A stretch of DNA of 64,000 nt from Paraburkholderia agricolaris (lineage in GTDB: Bacteria; Pseudomonadota; Gammaproteobacteria; Burkholderiales; Burkholderiaceae), in NCBI RefSeq assembly GCF_009455635.1, contig NZ_QPER01000001.1, forward strand, positions 3,968,001 through 4,032,000. The letters are read 5' to 3'. Position 1 is the first letter of the stretch. Each line of letters starts with the position of its first letter. Under the pieces are notes generated by a model, which searched no databases, was not told where the DNA came from, and saw only the letters and a list, made by a program, of their open reading frames with translations. Positions 26,736 through 36,140 of this stretch are shown here, piece by piece. The position numbers were made by a program, and so were the translations under genes.

Positions 26736-27124
26736 GTCTCGTTACTCTCAATGTTCTGTGTCCGTGGGGACGTGCTGCGATGATGGTTCGAAAACTATCA
26801 CCGTCAATAAATACAACCCATAGCGGGGATCGCATGCGGGACATATCCGCGAAACGATATAGAGATGGGTTTAGGGGGCGGTTGACTTATGTTGATGTGG
26901 CTTATTTTCCGTATTTTCTCAAAAATAACGGAATTATTGCCAATACGAGCCAAGACCTTCTGATCCGTCACGCATGAAAAGGTCGCCTTGATGGGAAGAA
27001 AACGGACCTCTATATGGCTCTGGCACCGTTTTTGGGGTATCGGGACTATTAAGCAAACCCTGCAAGGGAATCGGTTCCATGGGAAAATCACGCCTTTCCG
27101 CCGTTTTCAAGTCTCGTTTTCCCC
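26736..27124. promoter_or_regulatory. Divergent xdhA / MFS promoter region with an AT-rich inverted repeat
   Basis: A 389-base non-coding region between divergent xdhA and the MFS gene, clearly AT-richer than either. At 26907-26933 lies an imperfect inverted repeat: TTCCGTATTTT, a three-base centre, then AAAAATAACGGAA, whose reverse complement differs by one inserted T. It is a candidate operator for a purine or other regulator. No gene is visible. Confidence 0.4.
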
Positions 27125-28336
27125 ATGCCCACCGACTCAGCGACATCTCGCAGCGAATTTTCGACGACCATGCAGATCATTCCGGTCGTCTTTTTCACGT
27201 TTCTTTGCTACCTGACGATCGGAATTCCGCTCGCGGTGCTGCCGGGCTACGTCCATGACGACCTCGGGTACAGCGCGATCCTGGCTGGCGCGGCGATTAG
27301 CGTGCAGTACCTCGCGACGCTGGCATCGCGGCCACTTGCCGGCCGTTCGGCCGATACGTTGGGGCCGAAGCGGACGGTATCGATAGGCTTGCTGGGTTGC
27401 GGGGCGAGTGGGGTTCTGTTGCTGCTGGCTGTGTTGTGCGGGCGCTGGCCGGTGTTGAGCCTCGGGCTGCTGGTGTGCAGCCGTCTGGTGCTCGGATTCG
27501 GCGAAAGTCTGTGCGGGACGGGTGCGATTCTATGGGGAATCGGCCGGGTGGGCACGAGCAACAATGCCCGGGTGATTTCGTGGAACGGCATTGCGACGTA
27601 CGGCGCGCTCGCGATTGGCGCGCCGCTTGGTGTTGCGATTGCGCATTCGATCGGGTTCGCCGCGTTGGGCATTCTGGTGATTTTGCTGGCGGCGCTTGGG
27701 TTTTATCTGGCACGGCTTATCGCGCCTGTGCCGATTGTGCATGGCGAGCGGATGTCGTACCGGAGCGTGTTCACACGGGTGTTGCCGCATGGGATTGGGT
27801 TGGCGCTGGGCTCGGCCGGCTTTGGGTCGATTGCGACGTTCATCACGCTGTTTTATGCCGCGCGGCATTGGCCCAATGCGGCTTTGTCGCTGACTGTTTT
27901 CGGCACGCTGTTTATCGGCGCGCGCCTGTTGTTTGCCAATACGATCAAGGTCTATGGTGGGTTTCGCGTCGCGATTGCTTCGTTTTCGTTTGAATGTGCT
28001 GGGCTGTTGATGTTGTGGTTGGCGCCTGAGCCGCATATTGCGCTTGCGGGGGCTGCGTTGACCGGGTTTGGGTTTGCTTTGGTGTTTCCGGCTCTTGGTG
28101 TTGAAGCGGTTGGGCTTGTGCCGCCTGCTAGCCGCGGGGCGGCTTTGTCTGCGTATTCCGTGTTTCTCGATCTCTCGTTGGGGATTACCGGGCCGTTGGC
28201 CGGGTATATCGCTGGGGAGTTTGGCTATGCGCAGGTGTTTTTGTTTGCGGCGGTCGCGTCTGCGATGGCTGTCGTGCTGTCGACTATGATGTATTTGCGC
28301 AATGCGCGGGCGCCTAATGCGCCTGCGGCGACTTGA
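27125..28336 (+). CDS. MFS transporter, YhhS-like
   Basis: A 403-residue, 12-helix major facilitator of the DHA1/YhhS type: [43 protein letters not shown] in the first helices and [25 protein letters not shown] in the second half. Members are drug or metabolite exporters; the substrate is unknown. Because it is divergent from xdhABC, a purine-related role is possible but unproved. The last ~400 bases of the gene switch to codons ending mainly in T or G, unlike its first half. The stop is six bases from repeat element copy 2. Confidence 0.85.
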   Translation: MPTDSATSRSEFSTTMQIIPVVFFTFLCYLTIGIPLAVLPGYVHDDLGYSAILAGAAISVQYLATLASRPLAGRSADTLGPKRTVSIGLLGCGASGVLLLLAVLCGRWPVLSLGLLVCSRLVLGFGESLCGTGAILWGIGRVGTSNNARVISWNGIATYGALAIGAPLGVAIAHSIGFAALGILVILLAALGFYLARLIAPVPIVHGERMSYRSVFTRVLPHGIGLALGSAGFGSIATFITLFYAARHWPNAALSLTVFGTLFIGARLLFANTIKVYGGFRVAIASFSFECAGLLMLWLAPEPHIALAGAALTGFGFALVFPALGVEAVGLVPPASRGAALSAYSVFLDLSLGITGPLAGYIAGEFGYAQVFLFAAVASAMAVVLSTMMYLRNARAPNAPAAT

Positions 28337-28341
28337 TTGGG

Positions 28342-29005
28342 GTGGTGGCCTGGTCGGCGGGGTTGTTGTTGATCTGGATTTTGGGCGGTGCCGGGCTGGG
28401 TTCGTGGTTTGTTTTGGCGTTGCCCTTCTGGTCTTTTGGCCTTTCCTTGCTGTGTTAGTGGTTTATTAGCGTTGCCCCTGTGCGGGGCGGCACCTACTTT
28501 TCTTTGCCTGCCGCAAAGAAAAGTAGGCAAAAGAAAGCGGCTCACCCCGCCAGCTCATAAGCGGGTCCCCCGCACAGCCACGGTAGTGGTGCATCTGGAA
28601 TCCGTGCTCTCGCAAACTCCCCGCTAGTGACAAAGCCCTCATCAGCTCCCACTCCGCACTGCGTGCGTCGCGGATGGGTCTGCCAGGGAAACCTGGCCGG
28701 CGCTTTGCATAACTGATGGTTTTTGAACCGGGTGTCGGCGCGCGCAGCGCCGCCGGAGGTATGACTGCCTTGTCACTGAAGCGGAGTGTGCGAGGCGACA
28801 GATTCCAGATGCACCACTACCGTGGCTGTGCGGGGGACCCACTTATGAGCTGGCGGGGTGAGCCGCTTTCTTTTGCCTACTTTTCTTTGCGGCAGGCAAA
28901 GAAAAGTAGGTGCCGCCCCGCACAGGGGCAACGCTAATAGACCACTAACAAATCAAGGAAAAGCCAAAGACCCAGATCAACAACAAAACCGCCGAGCAGG
29001 CCAAA
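28342..29005. repeat. Palindromic dispersed repeat element, copy 2
   Basis: The second copy of the element at 9102-9997. The core arms are about 28430-28625 and 28781-28960. The left outer flank (28363-28429) matches the reverse complement of the right outer flank of copy 1, including TTGTTGTTGATCTGG. The right flank carries a deleted version ending CCAGATCAACAACAA. Hairpins with the same 15-bp stem lie at 28493-28527 and 28876-28910. The middle is shorter than in copy 1 and differs in sequence, so the arms are conserved but the centre is not. The element fills the whole gap between two convergent stop codons. Confidence 0.85.
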
Positions 29006-29008
29006 CCT

Positions 29009-30238
29009 TTACTTCCCCTCCGACAACCCCCTCTCAAGCGCCGCCACACCAGCCGGCAACTCAACCTTAACCCCAAGATCCACCATCGTCCGCCCTAACG
29101 CATGCAACGTGCGAAACAGGTTGTGCTCCCGGCACTGCTCCCCCATCTGCCCAATCCGCACAATCGGCAAACCAAACGAACCTGAGATTTCCACCTGATG
29201 ATGCCGCGAAATGTGCCCACAAATATCAGCGGGACTCAACCTCTCCGGCACAACAATACCGACCACCGAATTCAACCGGCAAGGCGCCGGCGCATACAGT
29301 TGCAAGCCCAATGCAGTAATCCCCGCCTGCAACGCCACCGAACACTTCAAATGCCGCGCAAAGCGCTTCTCAAGCGTCTCAGCGCAAACGAGACGCAGCG
29401 CCTCATGCAAGGCAAGCACGCCGGAAACCGGCGCCGTATAGTGATACCCCGCGTTATGCCAGAAATTCTCCGCCAGCGAAGCGTCAAGACACCAATGCGC
29501 ATTCGCCGCCGTACGACCCTTCACCCGTGCCCATGCCTCATCCGAAAACGCGATCAGCGAGACACCCGGGATCGAAGACAACCCCTTCTGCCCGCCCGTA
29601 ATCACCGCATCGATACCCCATGCGTCCATCTCCAGCGGCATCGTGCTCAGCGTGCACACCGCGTCGACAATGACCAGCGCGCCGGCCGCTTTTGCGAGCG
29701 CCGCAATGTCCTTCAAATGATGGTTCCACACGGTATTGGACGTCTCGCCCTGCACCACCGTGACAATCTCAGGCCGCTCGCGGCGGATCGCCTCGGCAAC
29801 CGCGTCGAGGCTCGCCACCGTGCCGTCCTCGACGTCGAGCGTGACAACGTGCGCGCCGACTCGCCGGCCCATCTCCGCCATCCGCTCGCTGAAGAAACCG
29901 TTCTTGATGCTCAGCACGCGCGTGCCTTCCCACGCAAGGTTGGAGATCGCCATTTCCATCGCGGCTGAACCCGGCCCTGCGACCCCCAGCACCCACTTTG
30001 AATTCGTCTGGAAGACGTAGCGCGCCATGGTCTTCACCTGGCCAATCACCTTCACCATCGTGCTGCCCAGGTGATTGATCACTACCGTATTGGCCTTCGC
30101 GACCGCCGCGGGAATCGGCACGGGACCGGCGCCCATCATCAACAACGGCTCTTCGGGAAGAATGGCGTCGAGCGATTCGACAACCGGACAGGGCACAAGA
30201 TGTGAAACGGGTTCGGTAGAGGGCAATGATGTCGGCAT
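29009..30238 (-). CDS. Class V aminotransferase (alanine-glyoxylate / serine-pyruvate type)
   Basis: A 409-residue PLP enzyme. PEEPLLMMGAGPVPIP is the usual start, VAGPGSAAMEMAISNL binds cofactor phosphate, VVQGETSN and LVIVDAVCTLSTMPLEMD bind the ring, and AVITGGQKGLSSIPG carries the Schiff-base lysine. It interconverts alanine or serine with glyoxylate or pyruvate. The frame is open to 30322, but a strong terminator hairpin (30274-30305) lies in that extension, so ATG 30238 is preferred. Its neighbours make alanine from aspartate, so an alanine-using aminotransferase fits the locus. The 3' third is G+T-rich on the coding strand. Confidence 0.85.
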   Translation of the reverse strand: MPTSLPSTEPVSHLVPCPVVESLDAILPEEPLLMMGAGPVPIPAAVAKANTVVINHLGSTMVKVIGQVKTMARYVFQTNSKWVLGVAGPGSAAMEMAISNLAWEGTRVLSIKNGFFSERMAEMGRRVGAHVVTLDVEDGTVASLDAVAEAIRRERPEIVTVVQGETSNTVWNHHLKDIAALAKAAGALVIVDAVCTLSTMPLEMDAWGIDAVITGGQKGLSSIPGVSLIAFSDEAWARVKGRTAANAHWCLDASLAENFWHNAGYHYTAPVSGVLALHEALRLVCAETLEKRFARHLKCSVALQAGITALGLQLYAPAPCRLNSVVGIVVPERLSPADICGHISRHHQVEISGSFGLPIVRIGQMGEQCREHNLFRTLHALGRTMVDLGVKVELPAGVAALERGLSEGK

Positions 30239-30261
30239 GATCGGTACGTGAATGTCAGGGC

Positions 30262-30305
30262 ACAAGGAACAAGCGGCCCCGCCAGCAGTGACACTGGCGG
30301 GGCCG
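30262..30305 (-). terminator. Intrinsic terminator after the aspartate decarboxylase gene
   Basis: A perfect 12-bp stem (CGGCCCCGCCAG with CTGGCGGGGCCG, eight-base loop) is followed on the minus strand by CTTGTTCCTTG. It separates the antiporter-decarboxylase operon from the aminotransferase. Confidence 0.7.
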
Positions 30306-30348
30306 TTCGTCCGATCATTCACCGATCCGCGCGATTGCGCAAGTTTTT

Positions 30349-32013
30349 TTACTTCACTTTGGTCTTATCGAGCTTCTTGCCGGTTGCCGCGTTATACCGC
30401 TCGACATACTCCTCGATCAGCTTGCGCATCGCGCGGCCGATCTGCCGGTAGTCCGACTCGTTCAGATTCGCGAGCGACACCCGTCCCGACGGATGCTGCG
30501 TACCGAAGCCGCGTCCCGGCAACAGCACCACACGCGCCTCCCGCGCGAGGCGGAACAGCAACTCCGACGGCTCGGTGTTCTTCAGCAGCCACTCGACAAA
30601 CTCGCGACCGAACATGCGCTCACCGAGGAACTCGATGTCGAGAATCGTGTAGTAATCGACCTGATTCGGATCGCTGTCCTCGAACGAAATACCAACCTCT
30701 TCGTACAGCGCCTGCTTGCGCTTGCGGATCAAACGCTTCAACGCGTTCTTGTACGCATCCGGCGTGTCCATCAGCGAGAACAGCGAGAACAACACCATCT
30801 GCACCTGCTGCGGCGTCGACAAACCCGCGGTGTGATTCAGCGCGACAGTGCGGCTATCGGCTACGAGGCGATCGATGAACTTGAGCTTGTCCGGTTCAGT
30901 CGTGATCGATTCATAACGCTCGTGCAGCTGCTTCTTCGCTTCTTTCGGCAACTCGCCGATCAGTTTGTCGAGTACGTTGTCGCGATGCGTCGCGATCACA
31001 CCGAGACGCCAGCCGGTTGCGCCGAAATACTTCGAGTACGAGTACACAAGAATCGTGTTCTTCGGCGCGAGCGCGAACAGCGAGACGAAATCGTCGGCGA
31101 AGGTGCCGTACACATCGTCGGTCAATAGAATCAGATCGGGGCGTTCCTTGACGATGTCGGCGATGTATTGAAGGCTCTCGTCGTCGATCTTCACAGAAGG
31201 CGGATTGCTCGGGTTCACAAGGAAGAACGCCTTCACCTTCGGATCGCGCAGCTTGTCGAGTTCCTTCTTCGAATACTGCCAGCCGTTGGCAACATCCGCC
31301 TCGAGATTCACGACGTTGAGCTGATAGTCGTTGAGACGTGGAATTTCGATGTACGGCGTGAAGATCGGCAAGCCGAGCGCGATCGTGTCACCCGGCTTGA
31401 TCAGATGATTCTCGCGCATCGTGTTGAAGATGTACGTCATCGCCGCCGTGCCGCCTTCCACGGCGAACACGTCGAATTCGCCGACAAATGGATGGTTGCC
31501 GATCATCTCCTTGCGCAGATACTGCCCGACGATCAGTTCGGACAACTTGAGCATCCGGTCCGGCACCGGATAGTTCGACGCGAGAATGCCCTCGCACATT
31601 TCGTAAAGAAAGTCGCCCGCGGAGAGTCCGAGCTGATCGCGCACATACGACACCGCGCCGCGCAAAAAGTCGATGCCGGGCACGCCCTTGTTTTCGCGCA
31701 GGAACAGATCGAAGCGCTCCGTGAGCCCTTCGCGACGAGGAAAACCGCCCACGCCTTCCGGCATGTACGCAAACGAACGCTCCGACTCGCGCATCGCGAA
31801 AAGACCAAGCTGCCAGAAGCCGTGGCGCGGAATCGTCGCGAGGAAGTTCGGGTTGCCGCGGCCGGCGTTGAGCATCGACGCGTTGGCGGCACGCTCTACC
31901 GCACCGCCGCCGGCGGCCTTGATCAGTTCGTCCTTGAGTTCGAACGGACTGAGCGCCGCGAGACCGGCTTGAGCCATGTCGCCTTGTTTCTTGCCGCCTT
32001 TCTCTTTTGCCAT
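30349..32013 (-). CDS. aspD: Bifunctional aspartate transaminase / aspartate 4-decarboxylase
   Basis: A 554-residue fold-type I PLP enzyme, longer than ordinary aminotransferases and typical of aspartate beta-decarboxylase. It has VEGGTAAMTYIFNTM, FFLVNPSNPPSVKIDDE, LLTDDVYGTFADDF and SYSKYFGATGWRLG (Schiff-base lysine). It converts L-aspartate to L-alanine and CO2 in the cytoplasm and consumes a proton. ATG 32013 is chosen because GGAGA lies upstream; an in-frame start seven codons earlier is less likely. It lies downstream of two aspartate:alanine antiporter genes on the same strand, and a terminator follows. Confidence 0.93.
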   Translation of the reverse strand: MAKEKGGKKQGDMAQAGLAALSPFELKDELIKAAGGGAVERAANASMLNAGRGNPNFLATIPRHGFWQLGLFAMRESERSFAYMPEGVGGFPRREGLTERFDLFLRENKGVPGIDFLRGAVSYVRDQLGLSAGDFLYEMCEGILASNYPVPDRMLKLSELIVGQYLRKEMIGNHPFVGEFDVFAVEGGTAAMTYIFNTMRENHLIKPGDTIALGLPIFTPYIEIPRLNDYQLNVVNLEADVANGWQYSKKELDKLRDPKVKAFFLVNPSNPPSVKIDDESLQYIADIVKERPDLILLTDDVYGTFADDFVSLFALAPKNTILVYSYSKYFGATGWRLGVIATHRDNVLDKLIGELPKEAKKQLHERYESITTEPDKLKFIDRLVADSRTVALNHTAGLSTPQQVQMVLFSLFSLMDTPDAYKNALKRLIRKRKQALYEEVGISFEDSDPNQVDYYTILDIEFLGERMFGREFVEWLLKNTEPSELLFRLAREARVVLLPGRGFGTQHPSGRVSLANLNESDYRQIGRAMRKLIEEYVERYNAATGKKLDKTKVK

Positions 32014-32116
32014 GATGCGTTCTCCAATGTGCAAGTGAATGACGCCGGCCTCGCGTGTGAAACTTTCAGTTGAGACCGGCGTTAGAGAGATCGATAAATG
32101 CTTGCGCTAAACCGGG

Positions 32117-33799
32117 TTAAACCAGCCCGACCACGAGCGGCCCGAGCAACGTCAACGCGACGTTCGCAATTGCATAGGTGATCGCGAACGGCACCGTCGG
32201 CACGGCACTTTCCGCCTTGTCGAGCACGCCGCCGAACGCTGGATTGGCGCTGCGCGAACCCGAAAGTGCACCGGCCAGAATCGCTGCGTTCTTGTAGCCA
32301 AGTACATAGCGGCCGAACAGCATCGTCAGAAGCAGCGGGAACAAGGTGACGAACACGCCGAGCAGGAAAATCGTCATGCCGCTCTGCTTGACCGTTACGA
32401 CCGCCTGCAAGCCGGAGTTCAAACCGACCACCGCAACGAACGCCGCGAGACCAAAGTCCTTCAGCAACTGCGAAGCCGCCGTCGGCATCGCGCCGTACAT
32501 CGGATGTTTGCCGCGCATCCAGCCGAACAGTAGACCAGCCAGTAGACAGCCGCCGCCCGAGCCTAGCGTGAGCGGAATCCCGGCCACGTTGACGACGATC
32601 AGCCCGATCAGCAGACCGAGCACAAGGCCGACGCCCATATAGATGAAGTCGGTCTTGTTGCTGTACGGCAGCTCATAGCCGGCTGCATCGACGGCGCGCT
32701 TGGTGTCTTTCGGCGAACCGTAAAAGGTGATCACGTCACCGTGTTCAAGCTTGGTTTCAGGCAGGATCGGCAGCGGCTGGCCGGCACGCGAAGCGCTCTG
32801 GATAAAGACACCATGGCGCAAGTCGCGGTCCACGACCTCACGTGCGGCGGCGATCGTCGTGTGATTCATGCCTTTGCGCGTGAACACGCCCTGGCGCGTC
32901 TGCATCACGACGCCACTGTCGTCGACATTGGCGATCTCGTTGCCGTTCGCACCAAAGGCGACCACCGCCTCGCGACGCCCCACCACCAGCACTTCGTCGT
33001 TGAGTTGCAAGGTCAGGTCGGGCGTCGGATCCAGGTTCTTGCCGTCACGCTTGATTCGCTCGACTGTCAACAGGTCCTGATGCAGGGTCTCGACGGCCTT
33101 GACCGTTTTCCCCGCACTGACATCGATCCGGTACGCACGCCCCACCAGTTCGGGTAACGCACTAATTTGCCCCGCGCTGAGGGACGGCGTACCTGCGGAC
33201 AGTTCACGCTCCGCTTCGATCGACGCCTCGCGCAAGCCTTGCCCCATAAACTTCGGCAGGATGTTCACGCAGACGATGATCGCGCCGAGCGAGCCGAACA
33301 CGTAGGTCACGGCGTACGCAATGGCCACGTCCGATTGCAGCGACTTGACCTGATCGGCGGGCAGACCGAGACGCGCGATCGCGTCGCCGGCCGTGCCGAT
33401 AATCGCCGACTGCGTCAGCGCACCACCCGCGAGCCCCGCGGCGAGGCCCTTGTTCAGATGGAACAGCTTCGCGCACACCACTACGGTGACTAGCGCGGAG
33501 ACGGCGAGAAACACCGCCATCGCGATCTCACGCAGCGTCTTGCGGTTCAGGGAGTTGAAGAAGCCCGGCCCGGAGTCGTAACCGACCGCGTAAATGAATA
33601 CGGCGAACATCACCGATTTCACGCCGTTGTCGATCGTCACACCGGCCTGACTGATCACGACCGCGGCCAGCAATGAACCGCCCACGCCGCCTAGCTGGAA
33701 TTTGCCGAAGTTGATCTGCCCGATGAAGTAACCCGCTGCAAGCGACAAAAACAGCGCAATCTCGGGTGATTTCTGAAAAATGTGATGTAGCCAGTCCAT
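32117..33799 (-). CDS. aspT: Aspartate:alanine antiporter, paralogue 1
   Basis: A 560-residue AAE-family exchanger. It has about ten membrane helices in two repeats, with two TrkA-C-like cytoplasmic domains (about 205-290 and 295-375). Conserved pieces include GGALTQSAIIGTAGDAIARLG in the first half and LSGSRSANPAFGGVLDKAES in the second. The family swaps external aspartate for internal alanine, exporting one net negative-charge equivalent less and so building membrane potential when coupled to AspD. GAGGG before the ATG sets the start. It is one of a tandem pair. Confidence 0.92.
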   Translation of the reverse strand: MDWLHHIFQKSPEIALFLSLAAGYFIGQINFGKFQLGGVGGSLLAAVVISQAGVTIDNGVKSVMFAVFIYAVGYDSGPGFFNSLNRKTLREIAMAVFLAVSALVTVVVCAKLFHLNKGLAAGLAGGALTQSAIIGTAGDAIARLGLPADQVKSLQSDVAIAYAVTYVFGSLGAIIVCVNILPKFMGQGLREASIEAERELSAGTPSLSAGQISALPELVGRAYRIDVSAGKTVKAVETLHQDLLTVERIKRDGKNLDPTPDLTLQLNDEVLVVGRREAVVAFGANGNEIANVDDSGVVMQTRQGVFTRKGMNHTTIAAAREVVDRDLRHGVFIQSASRAGQPLPILPETKLEHGDVITFYGSPKDTKRAVDAAGYELPYSNKTDFIYMGVGLVLGLLIGLIVVNVAGIPLTLGSGGGCLLAGLLFGWMRGKHPMYGAMPTAASQLLKDFGLAAFVAVVGLNSGLQAVVTVKQSGMTIFLLGVFVTLFPLLLTMLFGRYVLGYKNAAILAGALSGSRSANPAFGGVLDKAESAVPTVPFAITYAIANVALTLLGPLVVGLV

Positions 33800-33917
33800 C
33801 GTGCCCTCGCTGGATAGTTTGCGATACTGAGTACTGGGTACTGCATGTGCAAACGGACCTCACGGCATCCGCATGCGGTCGACTGCGCGCCACGCCGCGC
33901 GCAATCCATCTGCCCGT

Positions 33918-35600
33918 TTAGCCGAACTTCCCGGCAAGGCCGACCACGATCGGCCCCATCAACGGCAACAGAATGTTCGAGAGTGCATAGGTGATCGTGT
34001 AGCCGATCACGGGCGTCGAATTACCGGTCACGCCGACCAGCGCGCTGATCGCCGGCGTGCTGCATTGCTGACCGGCAATGGCGCCGAGCAGCATGGGCGT
34101 TTCGAGCTTGAGGAACACGCGGCCGATCCACAGCGACAGCAGACCGGGCACGAGCACCATCAGAATGCCGGCGACCGGCAACGCCAGACCGTATTCGCGC
34201 ACCAGCTTGATGGCGTCGGGGCCGGCCGACAGTCCGACGGCGGCAATGAATGTGGCAAGCCCGAAGTCCTTGAGAATTTGTGCGGCAGCGGAAGGCAACG
34301 AGCCGATTAACGGATGGCGCGAACGGATCCAGCCGAACAGCAGCCCTGAGAGCAGGCAGCCGCCGCCTGTGCCGAGCGCGATCGACACACCGCCGATACG
34401 CCCGCCAAGATGACCGATCGCCATGCCGAGCAGCACGCCGAGGCCCAGATAAACGAAGTCGGTTTTCTGGGTCGCGGGGAGCACGTAGCCCAGATGCCGC
34501 GCGCCGCGCTCGACGTCGGCCTTCGCGCCCACCAGCGTCAGCACATCGCCGCGATTGAGTTCAGTGCCGGGCAGCGCGGGCACCGTAGTTTCGAGCCGCG
34601 TGACGGCCGCGATATAAACGCCGCGGCCCTCTTCCGGCTTCGCCCGTTCGCGCACCTGCGCGACCGTCAGACCCTCCGCCTCGCGGCGCGTCAGCACGAC
34701 GTCGAGCTTCTCCGCAATGAGTTGGCCGAAGCCGGCGTCCGCCACTTCTTCGCCGAGGCCGGCGGCCGCGGTCACGATCGCTTCGCGCCGCCCGGCCACC
34801 AGAATCACGTCGTCGGCTGCCAGCACCAGGTGCGGCTCGGCCGGCACGTCGGCGCCATCGCGCCGGACCCGCTCGACGGTGAGGTTGAAGCCGTACGTCT
34901 GTTCAAACGCATGGATCGTGCCGCCCGCCGCCGCACCCACCCGGAACGCACGACCGACCAGGGCCGGCGCCGCGGCCCGCTGCCCCTCGCCGAAGGCGCC
35001 GTCACCGCCGAGCTTGTGCCACACGCGCTCGGCTTCTTCGCGCAAATTGACGCGCAGCAGCAGCGGCGCGAACTGGCTGGTGAACAGGACGATGGTGATC
35101 AGGCCGAACAGGTAGCTCACGCTGTACGCGGTCACGATGTTGGCCTGCAAGCGCAAGGTCTCCGTGTCGCCGAGGCCGAGCTTGGCGATCGCCTCCGAAG
35201 CAGTGCCGATCACCGCCGATTCCGTCGCGGCGCCGGCCAGCAAGCCGGCCGCCGTGCCGGCGTCGAGCCGCATGACGAAGACGGCGATCATGATCAGCAC
35301 CAGCACCGACACGATCTCGACCACCGACAGCAAGCCGTAACGCCACCCCCGGCCGATATTGGCAAAGAACTGCGGGCCACCGGTGAAACCCAGCGCGAAG
35401 ATGAACAGCGCGAAAGCGATGTTCTTCAGATCGGGCGCAAGCCGTGCCCCTGTCTGACCCAGCAGCAAGGCCACGATCAAGGTGCCGCACACGCCCCCGA
35501 GCTGGATTGGCCCCACGCGAAACGACCCGATGAAGTACCCGATTGCAAGACTTGCGAACAGCGCGATCTCCGGTTGAGATCTCAGCAATTCACCGATCAT
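33918..35600 (-). CDS. aspT: Aspartate:alanine antiporter, paralogue 2
   Basis: This is also 560 residues with the same two-repeat layout: GFTGGPQFFANIGRG, LAGAATESAVIGTASEAIAKLG and AGQQCSTPAISALVGVTGNSTP. The helices align with paralogue 1, but the TrkA-C-like domains and the second substrate motif differ clearly (QQCSTPA against GSRSANPA). The pair is therefore an old duplication, or two carriers with different substrates or affinities. It is the first gene of the aspT2-aspT1-aspD unit. Only 118 bases separate the two antiporters. Confidence 0.92.
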   Translation of the reverse strand: MIGELLRSQPEIALFASLAIGYFIGSFRVGPIQLGGVCGTLIVALLLGQTGARLAPDLKNIAFALFIFALGFTGGPQFFANIGRGWRYGLLSVVEIVSVLVLIMIAVFVMRLDAGTAAGLLAGAATESAVIGTASEAIAKLGLGDTETLRLQANIVTAYSVSYLFGLITIVLFTSQFAPLLLRVNLREEAERVWHKLGGDGAFGEGQRAAAPALVGRAFRVGAAAGGTIHAFEQTYGFNLTVERVRRDGADVPAEPHLVLAADDVILVAGRREAIVTAAAGLGEEVADAGFGQLIAEKLDVVLTRREAEGLTVAQVRERAKPEEGRGVYIAAVTRLETTVPALPGTELNRGDVLTLVGAKADVERGARHLGYVLPATQKTDFVYLGLGVLLGMAIGHLGGRIGGVSIALGTGGGCLLSGLLFGWIRSRHPLIGSLPSAAAQILKDFGLATFIAAVGLSAGPDAIKLVREYGLALPVAGILMVLVPGLLSLWIGRVFLKLETPMLLGAIAGQQCSTPAISALVGVTGNSTPVIGYTITYALSNILLPLMGPIVVGLAGKFG

Positions 35601-36140
35601 GTTGGCTCGCCGATTTACGGTTTATTAGCAGAAAGTTGAAGAATCTCTCTCTGGCATTTGAAGCGAATTCGATCCAGGCCTTCACGACCCGAAATAACGC
35701 ATCCGGCATAACCGGATTCCACCAAATGGAAAATTTATGGCAATGGCATGACGCTCTGGGCGTCAAAATAGATATGCCGCAATGCAATGACAGTAGCGGA
35801 ACGCTTTATAGCAAGCTCGACAGTCACGCTTTCCTCGCGAAGTTCGCCTGATGCCCAGAAAGAAACATAGTCTACGGATGGCCAATTTTCAGCACGATAT
35901 CTTCATGCTTTTTTGGGATTGCTTTTTTAATAAATATTGTAGTTCGGCATCGCTGTCAATATGATTTTCGATTGCGACCGCTTTTGCTTCGCAAAAGATG
36001 ATCTTTAGTAAATTCGAAATGTATTGCGGACTGCGCATGCAAGCGGCGTCCATTACGCTATAGGGTCGATATACTGTCCTGCCCGCCTGCCACGCAGTGA
36101 GTCCATTTGCCGCGCCGGCACGCTTTCTTCGGAGCCATTC
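35601..36140. other. AT-rich divergent region between aspT and ldhA
   Basis: A 540-base region, markedly AT-richer than its surroundings at 35600-36060 (for example TTTTTTAATAAATATTG near 35925). It should hold the promoters of the antiporter operon and of ldhA. Open frames here have no family likeness and atypical composition, so I call none. No repeat or RNA structure is recognised. Confidence 0.4.

Noticed and set aside
29009..30322. The longer aminotransferase start at 30322
   Set aside because: The extra segment contains the strong terminator hairpin of the upstream aspD transcript and has no family likeness.
35543..35851. A possible 102-codon plus-strand gene at the start of the aspT region
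   Set aside because: It overlaps the 5' end of aspT on the opposite strand, lacks a ribosome site and shows no recognisable family.
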